Shown here piece by piece: positions 46,752 to 57,831 of a stretch of 64,000 nucleotides of DNA; within the stretch, counting starts at the first letter, position 1; every line of letters starts with the position of its first letter. The DNA lies in NCBI GenBank assembly GCA_015501605.1, contig JADNRZ010000020.1, positions 558,001 through 622,000 of the forward strand. Reading direction: 5' to 3'. A program made the translations under genes and the position numbers. This stretch comes from Panaeolus papilionaceus (taxonomy: Eukaryota; Basidiomycota; Agaricomycetes; Agaricales). Under the pieces are notes generated by a model. The model was not told where the DNA came from, searched no databases, and worked only from the letters and a program-made list of their open reading frames with translations.

Positions 46752-47911
46752 CTATGATGAAACCCTCTGGCGCAGATGCGCTTCCAAACCACAACGCCGT
46801 AGGTCTCCAATCATCTCATCATCTTTTGGATGTTTCGTCGATACCTTCCCAACTACTTCCGCATAGAAATACCGCAGCTTTCCATTCCTCATCCGCGAAC
46901 GCGCAACCTTCCCAAGCACACCATCATTACAAGAGCAGCCAAGGAGAGTAAGACTTTTCAACGACCCCTTGAACACTGGGATTTCAATCTCTTTGCCCGA
47001 CTTCGAGTGACCGAAATACGATGTCTCCGGTTCGCCACTCAAAAAGTCGACCTGCTGAGTACCAAGCTCCTCCGCGTCGAGTTTGAGGTCTTCGAGGGTG
47101 GTGAAAAATGGGGCAGCGAGGAATTGGAATAGGTAGTCATAGAAATACTCGTTGGCTTTTATATCCAAGCGACGAATTTTACAATTTGACAGAGTGGCCA
47201 TTTCATAAAAACTGGGCGAGTGAAGCGGAGCTGTGAATGTGATGTCGACGAGTGAGGGCAAAAGGACACCGTGTAAGATCGACACGACATCGCTGTGGTC
47301 CTTGTCCATGATAGAGAGCTTTTCCAAGTGTGGCAGGGTAACCCTCTTAGCGTTGTCGCTACCCAAATAGTAAGGACTCCCGCAATCTCTGAACTCAAGG
47401 AGTCTCAAGTGAGGCATCAACGCGAGGCTTTCGAGCAAGGAATAACACCATCCGAGACATTGTTCGTATATGGTCCATGAGACCACCGATTGTAACTTGG
47501 GGTTGATTTTGACGAGTTTCGGGGATGGGAGTCTGAGATCATTGGTCCCCCATCCTCCAATACAGAGTATGGGTAGTGCGATCCGCACTGCGTCGCAGAA
47601 ACAATCAATGAATTCATATGCATACTCGTCGCGGTGTGCTACGTACTTCGCATACACCACTCTCGGTTCGATCTGTTCCAAAGAGCTCAGATCGGGGGCA
47701 TTGCCGATCTCGTTAGACACACACTGGCAGCCCTAATAAGTTCCCTGCGTGCAACATCATTCAAAACGAACGACAATGATTTCCACCTTGTGCTCGCATC
47801 ATAGAGTAGCCTGAGACACGCTTGAAGCTCTTCGAGCTCTGGCCCATCCCAACTTACATGATGTGCTGTGATAGAGATAAACAGCTCGGCTCTGCCAGTG
47901 CGGGGTAACAT
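46752..47911 (-). pseudogene. psiF: truncated, frameshifted F-box gene
   Basis: Closest to F2 throughout. Homology starts at about F2 residue 105 (LPRTGRAELFISIT), so the 8-nt exon, the F-box and the Skp1-binding surface are gone. At about 47715 a GT repeat carries one extra GT unit relative to F2 (GTGTGTGTCTA against GTGTGTCTA), shifting the frame by two. After that the leucine-rich half reads on, open to the normal end (EIPVFKGSLKSLTLLGC, LRQRVSS). With no start codon in context and no F-box it is most likely dead. A short transcript from the internal ATG at 47720 cannot be excluded. Confidence 0.9.
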
Positions 47912-47988
47912 AAGTGACCACCTTTAAATATTATCTATTTCAGGGCATTTCTCCCCTATTACATGACTTCGAAGATATGGTAATAATA

Positions 47989-48552
47989 CTATAGGAGGAT
48001 CAATCCACTAAGAGCAGCAACAGCAGCGAAGCCACTCATTGTAAGAGAACTGGCACTACTGACAGGGTGTCCAGCTTGCTTGCAGGCATTCTCGTAATCT
48101 ACAATTAGCAGGTTGAGTCCTATTAAAATGCAATCGAAAATTGACCGCTCGAACTTACCTGCTAATTCATTGTCAGCCGTTTTCTGATCTATAACCTTGC
48201 TGTCCACACTGCACTGGTAGCAGCTCTTGATACCACTAGCGACGTTATTGCTACACACACAGGTGGTGTCTAAGGCACATGCTTGGCCATTACCGCTCTG
48301 AAAAAACTCGAGTCAGTCACAAGCGCTTATGTACGTCGATAACAGGGACTGAAACTTGAAGCTACGTACAGCAAGCATGTTAGCCAAAGACACGCAGGCA
48401 TTACATGATTTTGGTAAGTTGGCAGGAAGCTGAGCGTTAACTTGAATTAGATCACTGGTTAGATAAACACGCAACAAATAGAGATAAGCCCGGGACAGAC
48501 CAGCGACAGCTGAAAAGAGGAATGTGACAGCAAGACTGAGGACAGCAACCAT
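47989..48552 (-). CDS. SSP2: small Cys-rich secreted protein, GPI-like
   Basis: Paralogue of SSP1 in four exons (48501-48552, 48370-48440, 48159-48297, 47989-48098), giving 123 residues. The first and last exons have the same lengths as in SSP1 (52 and 110 nt). The signal peptide MVAVLSLAVTFLFSAVA is followed by SCNACVSL, CALDTTCVC, KSCYQCSVDSK and ENACKQAG (eight cysteines). The hydrophobic tail MSGFAAVAALSGLILL follows SSASS, consistent with a GPI signal. It sits 77 bases from the broken F-box copy in the same direction, mirroring the SSP1-F2 order. Function is unknown. Confidence 0.88.
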
Positions 48553-50680
48553 GTTTTCCGCGACTGAAGACACCAGTTTATGTCGAGAAGTAGAGGGGTG
48601 GGGGAAAGAGATATCAAGCGTGATGAAGTCTGAGCTCGCAAAACAGTTCGAGCTTTTATATCAATGGAACGTCAATCAGTTTTATGTATATACATGGAAC
48701 TTGAATCTGATTTACGGGTAAGTTACGGCAACTCAATCCTGCAAAGGTGCTTCGAGCATTCGTGAGTCCGATGATGCTGAGTAGAAAGTCCTAAGAATAG
48801 AGCGTGAAAATTTTGAAATAAATTGAATTCGAAGAGTCATTAACGGCTTTTTCTCGTTGAGTTTTGTCGGTCCCATCCCAGGCGACGGAAGTTGCATCTC
48901 TCGATCAGTACGACTCGGCTCCAACCATCGTACGTTGCTCTCCAAAGAATCGTCCAAAATACCCGACAAGTCCTGCACCAGCGCCAAATCTCGGGCCGTT
49001 TAACAGTCTTGTGATGAAGGTTGATCTAATTATACATAACAAAAGCAGTCCCACTGGCACATGTTCCCCTTGTTATTCGAGCATACGTGGAGAATGCGGG
49101 GCTGATTGTACTGCACTCAGTATAAAGCAGTTGTTCTCCGATATGCTCGGGCGTTAAAGCTGTTTGAAGGGGGTGTCAGGGTGGTCATGAGATTATGAGC
49201 TAAATTTAACATTCGAAGAAAGTTCAAAAACACGACGAACACAATTTTGCTGCACTGTGTGAATCGCACTGAGACCAAGCATTCCGAAGGGGAAATCACA
49301 TACAGACACTGTATCCTCTAACTTGGGGAGTCAGCCTACCAAAGGTTTTGACCCAGTTCTACACAAGGCGTGCATGCATGAAGGTAAAAAAAGGTTCAAA
49401 GTACCTCGATGACGACGGGTCCCCAAGTCCTGACTCTTCGGAGTGAATCCACAGTTGTCATATCACAAATGAAGTCATACACTTCGAAACATGTGGACTC
49501 ATAAGTCGCTCTTGTATTTACATTCCACTGCAATCAAAACGAGTCTCACAACTGCCGTAGATGGAACTAAATATAATGTTTCGAGAGTTCTGAGTCTCTG
49601 CCATAGTGATTCAGACTCGTAAAATAACTTTACTTAGTTGTGGGCCATGGCCTTTGGCCTGGCATATACGAGCCCCATTTTCTGCCTTTTGGTGAAAGAC
49701 TCGTTCCTTGATTCCTCTGAATTAACTTCGCTGCCGCTCGAATGACTCGAAAGTTGAGGTCTCCTTATCTGAGGTCACGTGTCGGAGAGATTTTCATTAC
49801 AGAATATAGAACGACTCCCCTAAGGGGGACTCGTAAATACCATCCTCACAGCGGCATGTTAGAGAGCCGATGGGGGTGAAAGAGGTTATCGCCTCCGCAG
49901 CAGACGTAGCACACGAAAGATCCTGTTCAGAAGTCGATTTGTATATCCTCTATGCCATCAAAGGCTGGGTGATACCGAGGCAGATGTCGATTCTGACTGT
50001 AGGCTCGTATCTTGGGTAGTAATACTTTATTGCCTAGTCAATGCACACTTTCAAATCGAAAGGCCGTGGGAACAATCCATCATAGGACTGTTCCTGACAA
50101 TTTGGTTCAACCGTTCAACTTTCAACGTCGACAAAATGTTCATGTTAACTTGAACCAGCAACTTATACCACCCTTAACGGTCAGACCCCCATTTCCCCTC
50201 TTACCTTTCAGTCAATGACCTATGCTGACTTCCCCGCAGTAGCGTGTGTTTGTTCGGACTGATCAACTTTTGTGTTGCTTGAATTCGCGTCTAGGGTTTC
50301 ACTAGAGCAGCAGGACTGTGAGCAACTGCTACTCGAGTTTGTCAGCCTTTGCACTGTCTAGGGGCTCTCAGAGTATATATCTGTCAGCTATTTCATTCTC
50401 AGTATTATCTGCGCAGCATTTTCAGGGTTTTCAACAAAGACTTTTTAATCAATTTCCTCAGGACCGCGTCTACATTGGAAACCAAAGCCGCAGAATGACT
50501 AACAACGCTCATGGCGCAACACCTACAGCTACAAGTCTTTAACAAAACCTGATTCGACGACGGAAAATGTCATCCGTTTTTGCCTAGTGTAAAATAGGAT
50601 GCTTCGACACTCAATGGCAGGACAAATACCACATGGCCGCAAACCCCGTTCACTTTTTTTCAAATTACTCGGCTCACACA
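48553..50680. other. Intergenic, long
   Basis: SSP2 promoter and upstream flank of the reductase cluster. No supported gene in about 2.1 kb, and I could not identify a tRNA or transposon. Confidence 0.5.
48653..48660 (-). promoter_or_regulatory. TATA box of SSP2
   Basis: TATAAAAG followed by CTCGAA on the minus strand, about 100 bases before the SSP2 ATG and identical to the SSP1 element. Confidence 0.65.
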
Positions 50681-51412
50681 ATGACATCTCGAATCCAAAA
50701 AGCACTTTTTCTCCGATCTAAATGTGGCATATTTGAGGCTGCCGAGACCAAAATTCCCCGTTCAGGCCCTGGAGAAGTTTTGAGTAAGGTCAAAGCTGCA
50801 GCACTCAATCCAGTCTACTGGAAATTCAGAAATATGGTCTTTTTGTTGGACATTACCCACTATTCTGGGCGCTGAGCTGGCTGGAGATATTGAAGAGGTC
50901 AGAGAGGGGGTTGAAGATCTTAAGAAGGGTGCTAGGGTGCATGTACTTTTACTCGCATTGACGTTACTCAAACATATTTCAGGTTTTGCCACTCGGATTG
51001 CGTGCCGGAAAAGGCGGCGTACCAACAATACACCATCGCACTAGCCGTGACAACGGTCAAGGTACGTAAATAATTCTTAGAATATGAATATTATTCTAAA
51101 TCTCATGTCATGGTGCCAGATTCCGGGCGGCTTCTTTTACAATGAAATGTCAGCAATTCCCCTGAGCATTTTGACTCACGCAGCCTGTGTAAGTACGCCG
51201 GCCAGCCCATTCTCATTATGCGAGGCACAAGCACCGTCGGTCAAGCAGGTTTCTTCGTTTTCCACATCTGATCGTCACATACAGCTTAGAAGTGCCCCTC
51301 ACTCGTTCACTAGTGTTACAACTTGCGAAAACTTCTAATTTATCTCCAATCATTACCACTACGCCCCTTTCCAATGCTGAGGAGGTGAAGACGCTATGAG
51401 CGGCGAGCAGTA
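50681..51412 (+). pseudogene. psiER-b: heavily decayed reductase copy
   Basis: Starts MTSRIQKALFLRSK and keeps a GroES-like N-terminus (SGPGEVLSKVKAAALNPVYW). It then frameshifts near 50850; LAGDIEEVREGVEDLKKG continues in another frame. Exon 2 is readable (QQYTIALAVTTVK) and the start of exon 3 (IPGGFFYNEMSAIP) is present. About 100 bases of exon 3 are deleted before a degenerate nucleotide loop (GTSTVGQ). A last recognisable piece (SPIITT, LSNAEEVKTL) ends in a stop at about 51398. The remaining Rossmann exon and final exon are absent. It belongs to the ER3-ER5 subgroup. Confidence 0.85.
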
Positions 51413-51819
51413 ATACATTCACCCAGGATTTTTCCGCAAATTGGACATTCTGACAAATGGTCTGTGACTAAAACTGTCGTTCTGAGACAAAGTGTGGAGC
51501 ACACCATCGAAAAGAGGGTATTGATTTCTCCGATTATCCCTAATGTCGATAAGTATCCCAGTCGATTCCGATGGCTGTGGCCTAGCGCAACGTGGGACTT
51601 CGAATTCCGAACGGAATTCAAGGCTTAAGAATTCCGGTGCGTACTCTTTCACCAGCACCATCATACGACTAGGCTTGCGCAGCATCTCATTTCTAATTAT
51701 AGTTTGTCTCTGCAGGTGGGTTGCAATGACTCGATACCTCCAATCAAGACAGCTTATCAGCTTCAAGGGTTTAAATACCTAGCGATCAGGCTGAAGTATC
51801 AGACACCATCATACTCGAT
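51413..51819. other. Spacer psiER-b to ER3
   Basis: ER3 promoter region with a TATA-like TTTAAATA at 51770-51777. No gene. Confidence 0.5.
51770..51777 (+). promoter_or_regulatory. TATA-like box of ER3
   Basis: TTTAAATA followed by C lies about 45 bases before the ATG. Confidence 0.45.
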
Positions 51820-53090
51820 ATGTCGACTCGCACTCAGAAAGCTTTGTTCCTTCAATCGAAGTTTGGAGAGTTCGCGATTAGCGAAACCAACATCCCTCAC
51901 CCAGGCCCAGGAGAAGTCCTGATCAAGGTCAAGGCGGTCGGCCTCAATCCCGCTGATTGGAAGATTCAGAAACACGAATCCTTCATCGAGCAATACCCAG
52001 TTATTCTGGGCTTAGAATTCGCTGGGGACATTGAGGAGATAGGGGAGGGTGTTACGGGTTTCGAGAAAGGAGATAAAGTGTACGTTTCTCATCAGAAAAA
52101 TAAACATTTATCTAATGATGTGCGCTAGATTCTCTCAAGCGGACTGGACAAACGTAAAAGGCGGTTTTCAGCAATATGCCATCGCTCTGGCTGTAACAAC
52201 TGTAAAGGTCAGAATGAGCTCGGTCTTTCTCTACACTTGATCTCACAAAAACAATCGGGACAATAGATTCCAGATGGCTTCACTTACGATGAAATGGCGT
52301 CCATCCCGGAAGGCTTGTCGACGGCTTATGCAGGTCTCTTTGATCCCAGCCCTCATGGACTTGCTTTGAGCGCCCCCGTCTCCCACGAAGTGCGTATGAA
52401 GCATGCGGGCCAGCCCATTCTGATTTTGGGAGGGGCGAGCTCTGTAGGACAAATGGGTGAGTGATTACAACACTTAGGTACAAATGTGATATTGATCTCT
52501 CGGTCTACACAGCAATTCAACTGGCACGACTCTGTAACCTGTCTCCCATCATCACGACTGCTTCACTTTCGAATGCTGAAGCACTGAAAGAGCTGGGCGC
52601 TACCCATGTTATTGATCGCAACCTCCCGCTGTCGGACTTGGCATCGAATGTATCGACCATACTTGGTTCGAGCTCTGGGCCTTTGGAGATCGCCTTTGAC
52701 GCTGTGGCTCTTCAAGACACGCAGGAAGCGGCTCTGAGCATCCTGGCGCCTGGCGGGCGGCTTGCTCTTGTCCTACCTCCTGTTGTTCCCGCTCCGGAGG
52801 GTAAATCTGTCATATTTGTCGTGGGGGCGTTAAGAATGCCACAGAACATAACAACTTTGGAACCTTTGTATCGCGACCATGTGAGTAGCTGGGTTTCGGA
52901 GGGTCTGATCAAAGTAAGTCTCGACACTTTTCATATTATCAAAGAGAATTTAACAGTTTCTTTGTCCTAGCCCAATCGCGTCGAGATAATTTCCGGCGGC
53001 CTCAATGGTGTTACAGCTGGATTGGAGAAATTGGAGAGTGGCATCGTTTCGAGAGTTAAGCTTGTCGTTCGACCCCATGAAACGAATTGA
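51820..53090 (+). CDS. ER3: medium-chain enoyl/quinone reductase-like
   Basis: Five exons (51820-52079, 52129-52207, 52267-52456, 52513-52913, 52971-53090) give 349 residues. Motifs are [50 protein letters not shown], the nucleotide loop LGGASSVGQM, LSPIITTASLSNAEAL and LGATHVIDR. Exon 4 is 401 nt, six or nine bases longer than in the other copies, owing to an in-frame Gly/Ser insertion (ILGSSSGPL). As in its paralogues no structural or catalytic zinc ligands are evident, so an NADPH-dependent C=C reductase is expected. It heads a run of three intact copies in one direction at about 2-kb spacing. Confidence 0.92.
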
Positions 53091-53806
53091 AGGCTTCTCT
53101 GTGCGCTAATGCATATGTACAGTAGCACTCGTTCACGATGGACAATGATCATGCCTTTTGAATCAAGGGCTCCTGACCAGCGTAATATGTAGAAATTACG
53201 CTGGAAGAATTGCGACATCACTTGGACTGTATATTCATTCCAGTCCTGCCAAAGCTGAGTGATCATATTACCGGTTGGATTTTAACCAGGTATGAGCAAG
53301 GTTGAAAACTGGCTCTGTAAGGCGCTGGTAAGCCATCTTTGGACGAGCGTAAGCATGATTACTGGCCCTTCAAGCTCTGTATCTGGAAATCCACTCGAAC
53401 CTATCGTCAGAATGACAAAGTAAATGTCCAAATCAAAAGCTTCCCTGCACGTATGCCTTCAAATGCGCATGATGTCCATCATTAGTCCTCACTGCGGCTT
53501 CGTCAGCGAATATTCTTGATGATTCATGCTTACGATTTCAAGCCACATAAGCATAGGCGTTAGACGCTGCTCAATTGCTTGGCAGATTATCCTTCGCACA
53601 CTGTTTCACGCCCATACTATGTATGTCAACTTGCCATCAAATGTACAAGATGATAGGGAGGAACTTGAAGTTGCACCATTTTTCCGATATGCTGCGTGAT
53701 GGAACACAGTTTGACAGTTTGGAGAGTATGGACTGTATAAATACGAAGCGCAACATAGGGAAAATAATCTCAACCAACGTTCGAAACACAGATCCCGCAG
53801 CCAACA
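53091..53806. other. Spacer ER3-ER4
   Basis: Contains the ER4 TATA box; no gene is supported. Confidence 0.5.
53736..53743 (+). promoter_or_regulatory. TATA box of ER4
   Basis: TATAAATA followed by C lies about 70 bases before the ATG. The AAATAC core is shared by ER1, ER3 and ER5. Confidence 0.55.
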
Positions 53807-55089
53807 ATGTCGTCTCCCACTCAGAAGGCTCTTTTCATTGAATCGAAGGGCGGTGAATTTGTTCTCAAAGACACTTCGATTCCCCAGCCCGGCCCCGGAG
53901 AGGTTTTAATAAAAATAAAGGCTGCCTCGTTGAACCCAGTCGATTGGAAGATCCAGAAATTTGGCATGTATCTGCAACATTTCCCTGCTATTATTGGTTG
54001 TGACATGGCTGGAGATATTGAGGAGGTTGGCGAAGGAGTCGTCGACTTCAAGAAAGGCGATCGTGTGTATGTTTTTCTCCAATACATTTTATCTATATCG
54101 AAGCCCCGGATCCACCTTCTGACATAGTTGTTTCAATTAATAGATTCTGCCAAGCCGATTGGGCCAGCGAGCGAGCATCGTTCCAACAATTTGCCATCGC
54201 TTTGGCTGTGACAACCGCGAAGGTATTAGTTTATTATCATAAGAAGTCTTCCTGTATGAACGACTATATCATAGATCCCTGAGGGCTTTTCCTATGATGA
54301 GATGGCGTCACTTCCAACGGGGTTATCAACGGCCTATGCTGGTTTCTTCAACCCCAACCCGAATGGTCTGGGTCTCATACAGCCTACAACGCCTGAGGCT
54401 CGCGGAAGATATGCTGGTGAGCCCATCCTCATTATTGGAGGTTCTAGCGCGGTTGGCCAAATGGGTGAGTTCAGTTTCTATTCCCATTATACTCAGTCGT
54501 TGATAAATACCATGCAGCTATTCAGATGGCCAAAATCTCTGGCTTCTCACCGATTATCACGACTTCCTCCGTCGTTCACACAGAAGCTTTGAAGGATCTC
54601 GGCGCAACCCACGTTGTCGATCGCAACATTCGTCACGCAGAGCTCCTCGTCCGAGTGAAAGACATCCTTAATGGACAGGCATTGAAAGTAGCCTTTGATT
54701 CCATTTCTGAGGCCGATACCCAGAAGGCGGCAGTCGATCTTCTGGCTCCCGGAGGGCAGTTGCAGCTCACATACACACCTACTGAGAAACCGCAGGATAA
54801 AACGGTCAACGTTGTCGCTGCCCTGCTCAGGCTCCCAGTCAACATTCCTCAACTCGAGCCGCTCTATAATAAATATGCATCAGACTGGGTTCGAGAGGGA
54901 ATCATCAAGGTGCGTAGTCAAAATCATTACAACCTTCGATATCGCTAACTACCCCAAATATTCTTACAGCCAATTCGCTTTGAGGTGATTCCTGGCGGTC
55001 TTGGTGGAATAGTCGATGGCTTAAAGAAGCTTGAAAGTGGTGCTGTATCTCGAGTTAAGCTTATTGTTCATCCCCACGAAACGGCCTAG
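53807..55089 (+). CDS. ER4: medium-chain enoyl/quinone reductase-like
   Basis: Five exons (53807-54066, 54144-54222, 54275-54464, 54518-54909, 54970-55089) give 346 residues. Motifs are [76 protein letters not shown] and LGATHVVDR. Exon lengths (260, 79, 190, 392, 120) equal those of ER5, its closest copy. All splice phases are conserved across the family. Cytosolic location is expected because there is no targeting signal. The substrate is unknown; differences from ER5 cluster in exon 3 and around residues 190-210. Confidence 0.93.
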
Positions 55090-56029
55090 ATCGTCGACGG
55101 GCATGATCTGGATGTAACGGCGATAATATTATAATCATTTGAATTTTCTCATGTCAAACAGTATCCAGCTCGTCATTTATTACCTGAGTGGTAGTTGACT
55201 GCCATTAGCATAAGTTTGGATTCCGAATTAACTTGAAATTGAGTCCAGCGTTCGAGTATTGCGAATATGCCATCATTTTTCCCCTGCTTAAATAACGGTT
55301 CATATTGGCACAATTTTCTATCGTTATTTTGTTCCTTTCGACTGTCCAAAATATTAAAGTTGTTGTGACATTTGGGAGAGTGCTTTCAAGCTCAAAAGCG
55401 TCTACAAGTCCGATTACATAGTGAAGCGTGGGATAGAACGCCAACGGATTCCCACGAGGCGGGAAAACAACGACAGGATCTGATTACGCCCTGCTTTGAT
55501 TTGAACTCGTACCATCGTACACAATACAGATTGACCTCGAGGTCCCTTATCAGTTATCACTGGATTTGGACCCTATATGTCGTAAATCCGGAACTCTTCT
55601 CTTCTCCTGCGCGTTTTCTGCTACCTTCTTGCTCGACGTAAGCATGATGACATTTCCAAGTAACCCTATCACGGAGGAATTCTATGACCGATCTTACCTT
55701 AGTGGGTTGACACCGGATTTCTCAGCCAATGTTATATCTGGCGAAGGGTTCAATGTCAATATGTCATCTTCGGTGTTTGGTCTCCAATGTTCTCCCATAC
55801 CTTCTGGTGGTTGTGCCATGCGGGTTGTCCAACAGCTGCTTGGCTGAGTAAACCTGATCCTAGGACGACCGCTGGATTGCGTGTCGTCTGCAACCGCGAT
55901 ACTAATACAACGGTCAATAGGCATTACGCTCTCATCACTTCTCATGTTCATCACGGGAAGGTGCAAGGCGGATAAATACTGGGCACAGGCGTCAATGGAC
56001 TTCATCCAACACAACAACCTTCCACCAAC
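55090..56029. other. Spacer ER4-ER5
   Basis: Nearly 1 kb. Short ORFs on both strands lack support. The ER5 TATA-like box is near its right end. Confidence 0.5.
55971..55978 (+). promoter_or_regulatory. TATA-like box of ER5
   Basis: GATAAATA followed by C lies about 55 bases before the ATG. Confidence 0.45.
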
Positions 56030-57291
56030 ATGTCCGCTCGTCTTCAAAAAGCTTTATTCCTCGAGTCCAAGCAGGGCGACTTCGTTCTCAGAGAAGCCCC
56101 TATCCCTCAACCTGGTACAGGACAACTGCTGATAAAGATAAAGGCCACTGGCTTAAACCCGATCGACTGGAAGATTCAGAAATTTGGTGTCTATGTCGAA
56201 CAATACCCCGCTATCTTGGGCTCTGATATTGCAGGTGATGTCGAAGAGGTTGGAGAGGGTGTAACTGAGTTCAATAAAGGAGATCGAGTGTAAGGTCATT
56301 TTTTATGCCCTGATTTATTCGCGTTCTGATTTTTGTCATATCCAGGTTCTGCCAGGGGCAAATGACAAATGAAACAACCGCCTTTCAACAATACACGATT
56401 GGGTTGGCCGTTACAACGGCACGAGTAAATTTTCAATTCAAGTGGCCAGCTGAATCACCCAAATAACTTCCCTCATAGATTCCTGACGGTTTTTCATACG
56501 ACGACATGGCAACAATTCCTCTCGGTATCTCGACCGCGTATGCAGCATTTTACAACCCCAACCCGACAGGATTGGGTCTTGTGGCTCCTATTATGCCTCA
56601 ATCTCGAGGAATGTACGTTAACGAACCAATCTTTATCATGGGAGGTGCGAGCAACGTAGGCCGGATGGGTATGTTAAGGTTCAATTTCTCTCCAGGACGT
56701 TGCTGACGAGTGACCAAATATTTAGCAATACAAATAGCCAAACTCTCTGGCTTTTCCCCAATCATCACTACGGCATCCCTTTCCAACTCAGACGAATTGA
56801 CGGACCTTGGGGCGACTCACATTATAGATAGGAAACTTAGTTCCGAAGATCTCTCAGCCCGAGTTGGGTCCATACTCGGTAATCTACCTTTGAAGCTGGT
56901 CTTCAACGCTATCTCGACTCCGGATACACAGAAGATTGCACTGGATCTTCTTGCACCTGGAGGTCAAATGCAACTCGTTGGTCCGCCCACTGAATCACCC
57001 CCAGACAAAACTGTCAATCGCGTCGTTGCGATGCTTAGGTTACCCACCAACATCCCGCAATTGGAGCCGTTATATCATGAGCACATATCCCACTGGGTTG
57101 CTGAGGGCGTCATCAAGGTCAGTCAATGGCGCTTATTTGCAATATATTGACCTAATGCGCTCTCCCTTTAGCCCAACCGCGTTGAGGTGATCCCTAATGG
57201 GTTGGCCGGCATTGTCGATGGCCTGAAGAGGCTCCAGGCTAATGATGTGTCGCGAGGGAAGCTTGTTGTCCGCCCACAGGAAACGCCTTGA
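56030..57291 (+). CDS. ER5: medium-chain enoyl/quinone reductase-like
   Basis: Five exons (56030-56289, 56346-56424, 56479-56668, 56726-57117, 57172-57291) give 346 residues. Motifs are QKALFLESKQGDFVL, PGTGQLLIKIKATGLNPIDW (Thr replaces the usual Pro), GSDIAGDVEEVGEGV, and MGGASNVGRM in the nucleotide loop, where Arg replaces the conserved Gln. Then follow AIQIAKLSGFSPIITT and LGATHIIDR. The loop change near the NADPH pyrophosphate makes it the most divergent of the intact copies at that site. All phases match ER4. Confidence 0.93.
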
Positions 57292-57831
57292 AGAGGATGA
57301 ATGCATAGAAACCAAGGGTAATCTGAATCTGACAAGCCATGCATCTTATCACGCACTTTAATATATTCCGCTTTTGCAAAGGAGGCAATATTTTTCATCG
57401 TAAGCAGCCTCTGTGTCTGAATTTTATTCTTTGCGACTTCTGGCGTTGTATTGGTCGGCCATGTCGGGGAGCTCATGTAAGAAGCTACAGATTTTATAAT
57501 ACGACATACGTGAGCTGATCCTCGCTTATTTCAGCTCAGATTATACATAATGTGCTTATTCAGTCAACAAATTTGGTCAGACTCGAGGAAATGTCGACTG
57601 AACCTCTCGCCGAAGCCATTCCTCACCACTGCAAACAGACGTTCTGGTTGTAACAGCAGTCAGCAGTAAAGCGCTATGATTAGTATGCCGATTTGCCAAC
57701 TTATTGTGCCATCCTGGCTTTCTGAGATGTAAAGGTAACTGGCGCGCTCGCTGTATAAAACCTACGATGATCAAACCGACAAATGCAAATGCACCACCCA
57801 AACTCATCAATTTCAAAACTTTTTTACTGCT
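57292..57831. other. Spacer ER5 to psiER-c
   Basis: Contains a preserved TATA box (TATAAAA, 57754-57760) before the dead copy; no other gene. Confidence 0.5.
57754..57760 (+). promoter_or_regulatory. TATA box upstream of psiER-c
   Basis: TATAAAA lies about 75 bases before the start codon of the decayed copy, so it may still be transcribed. Confidence 0.45.
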
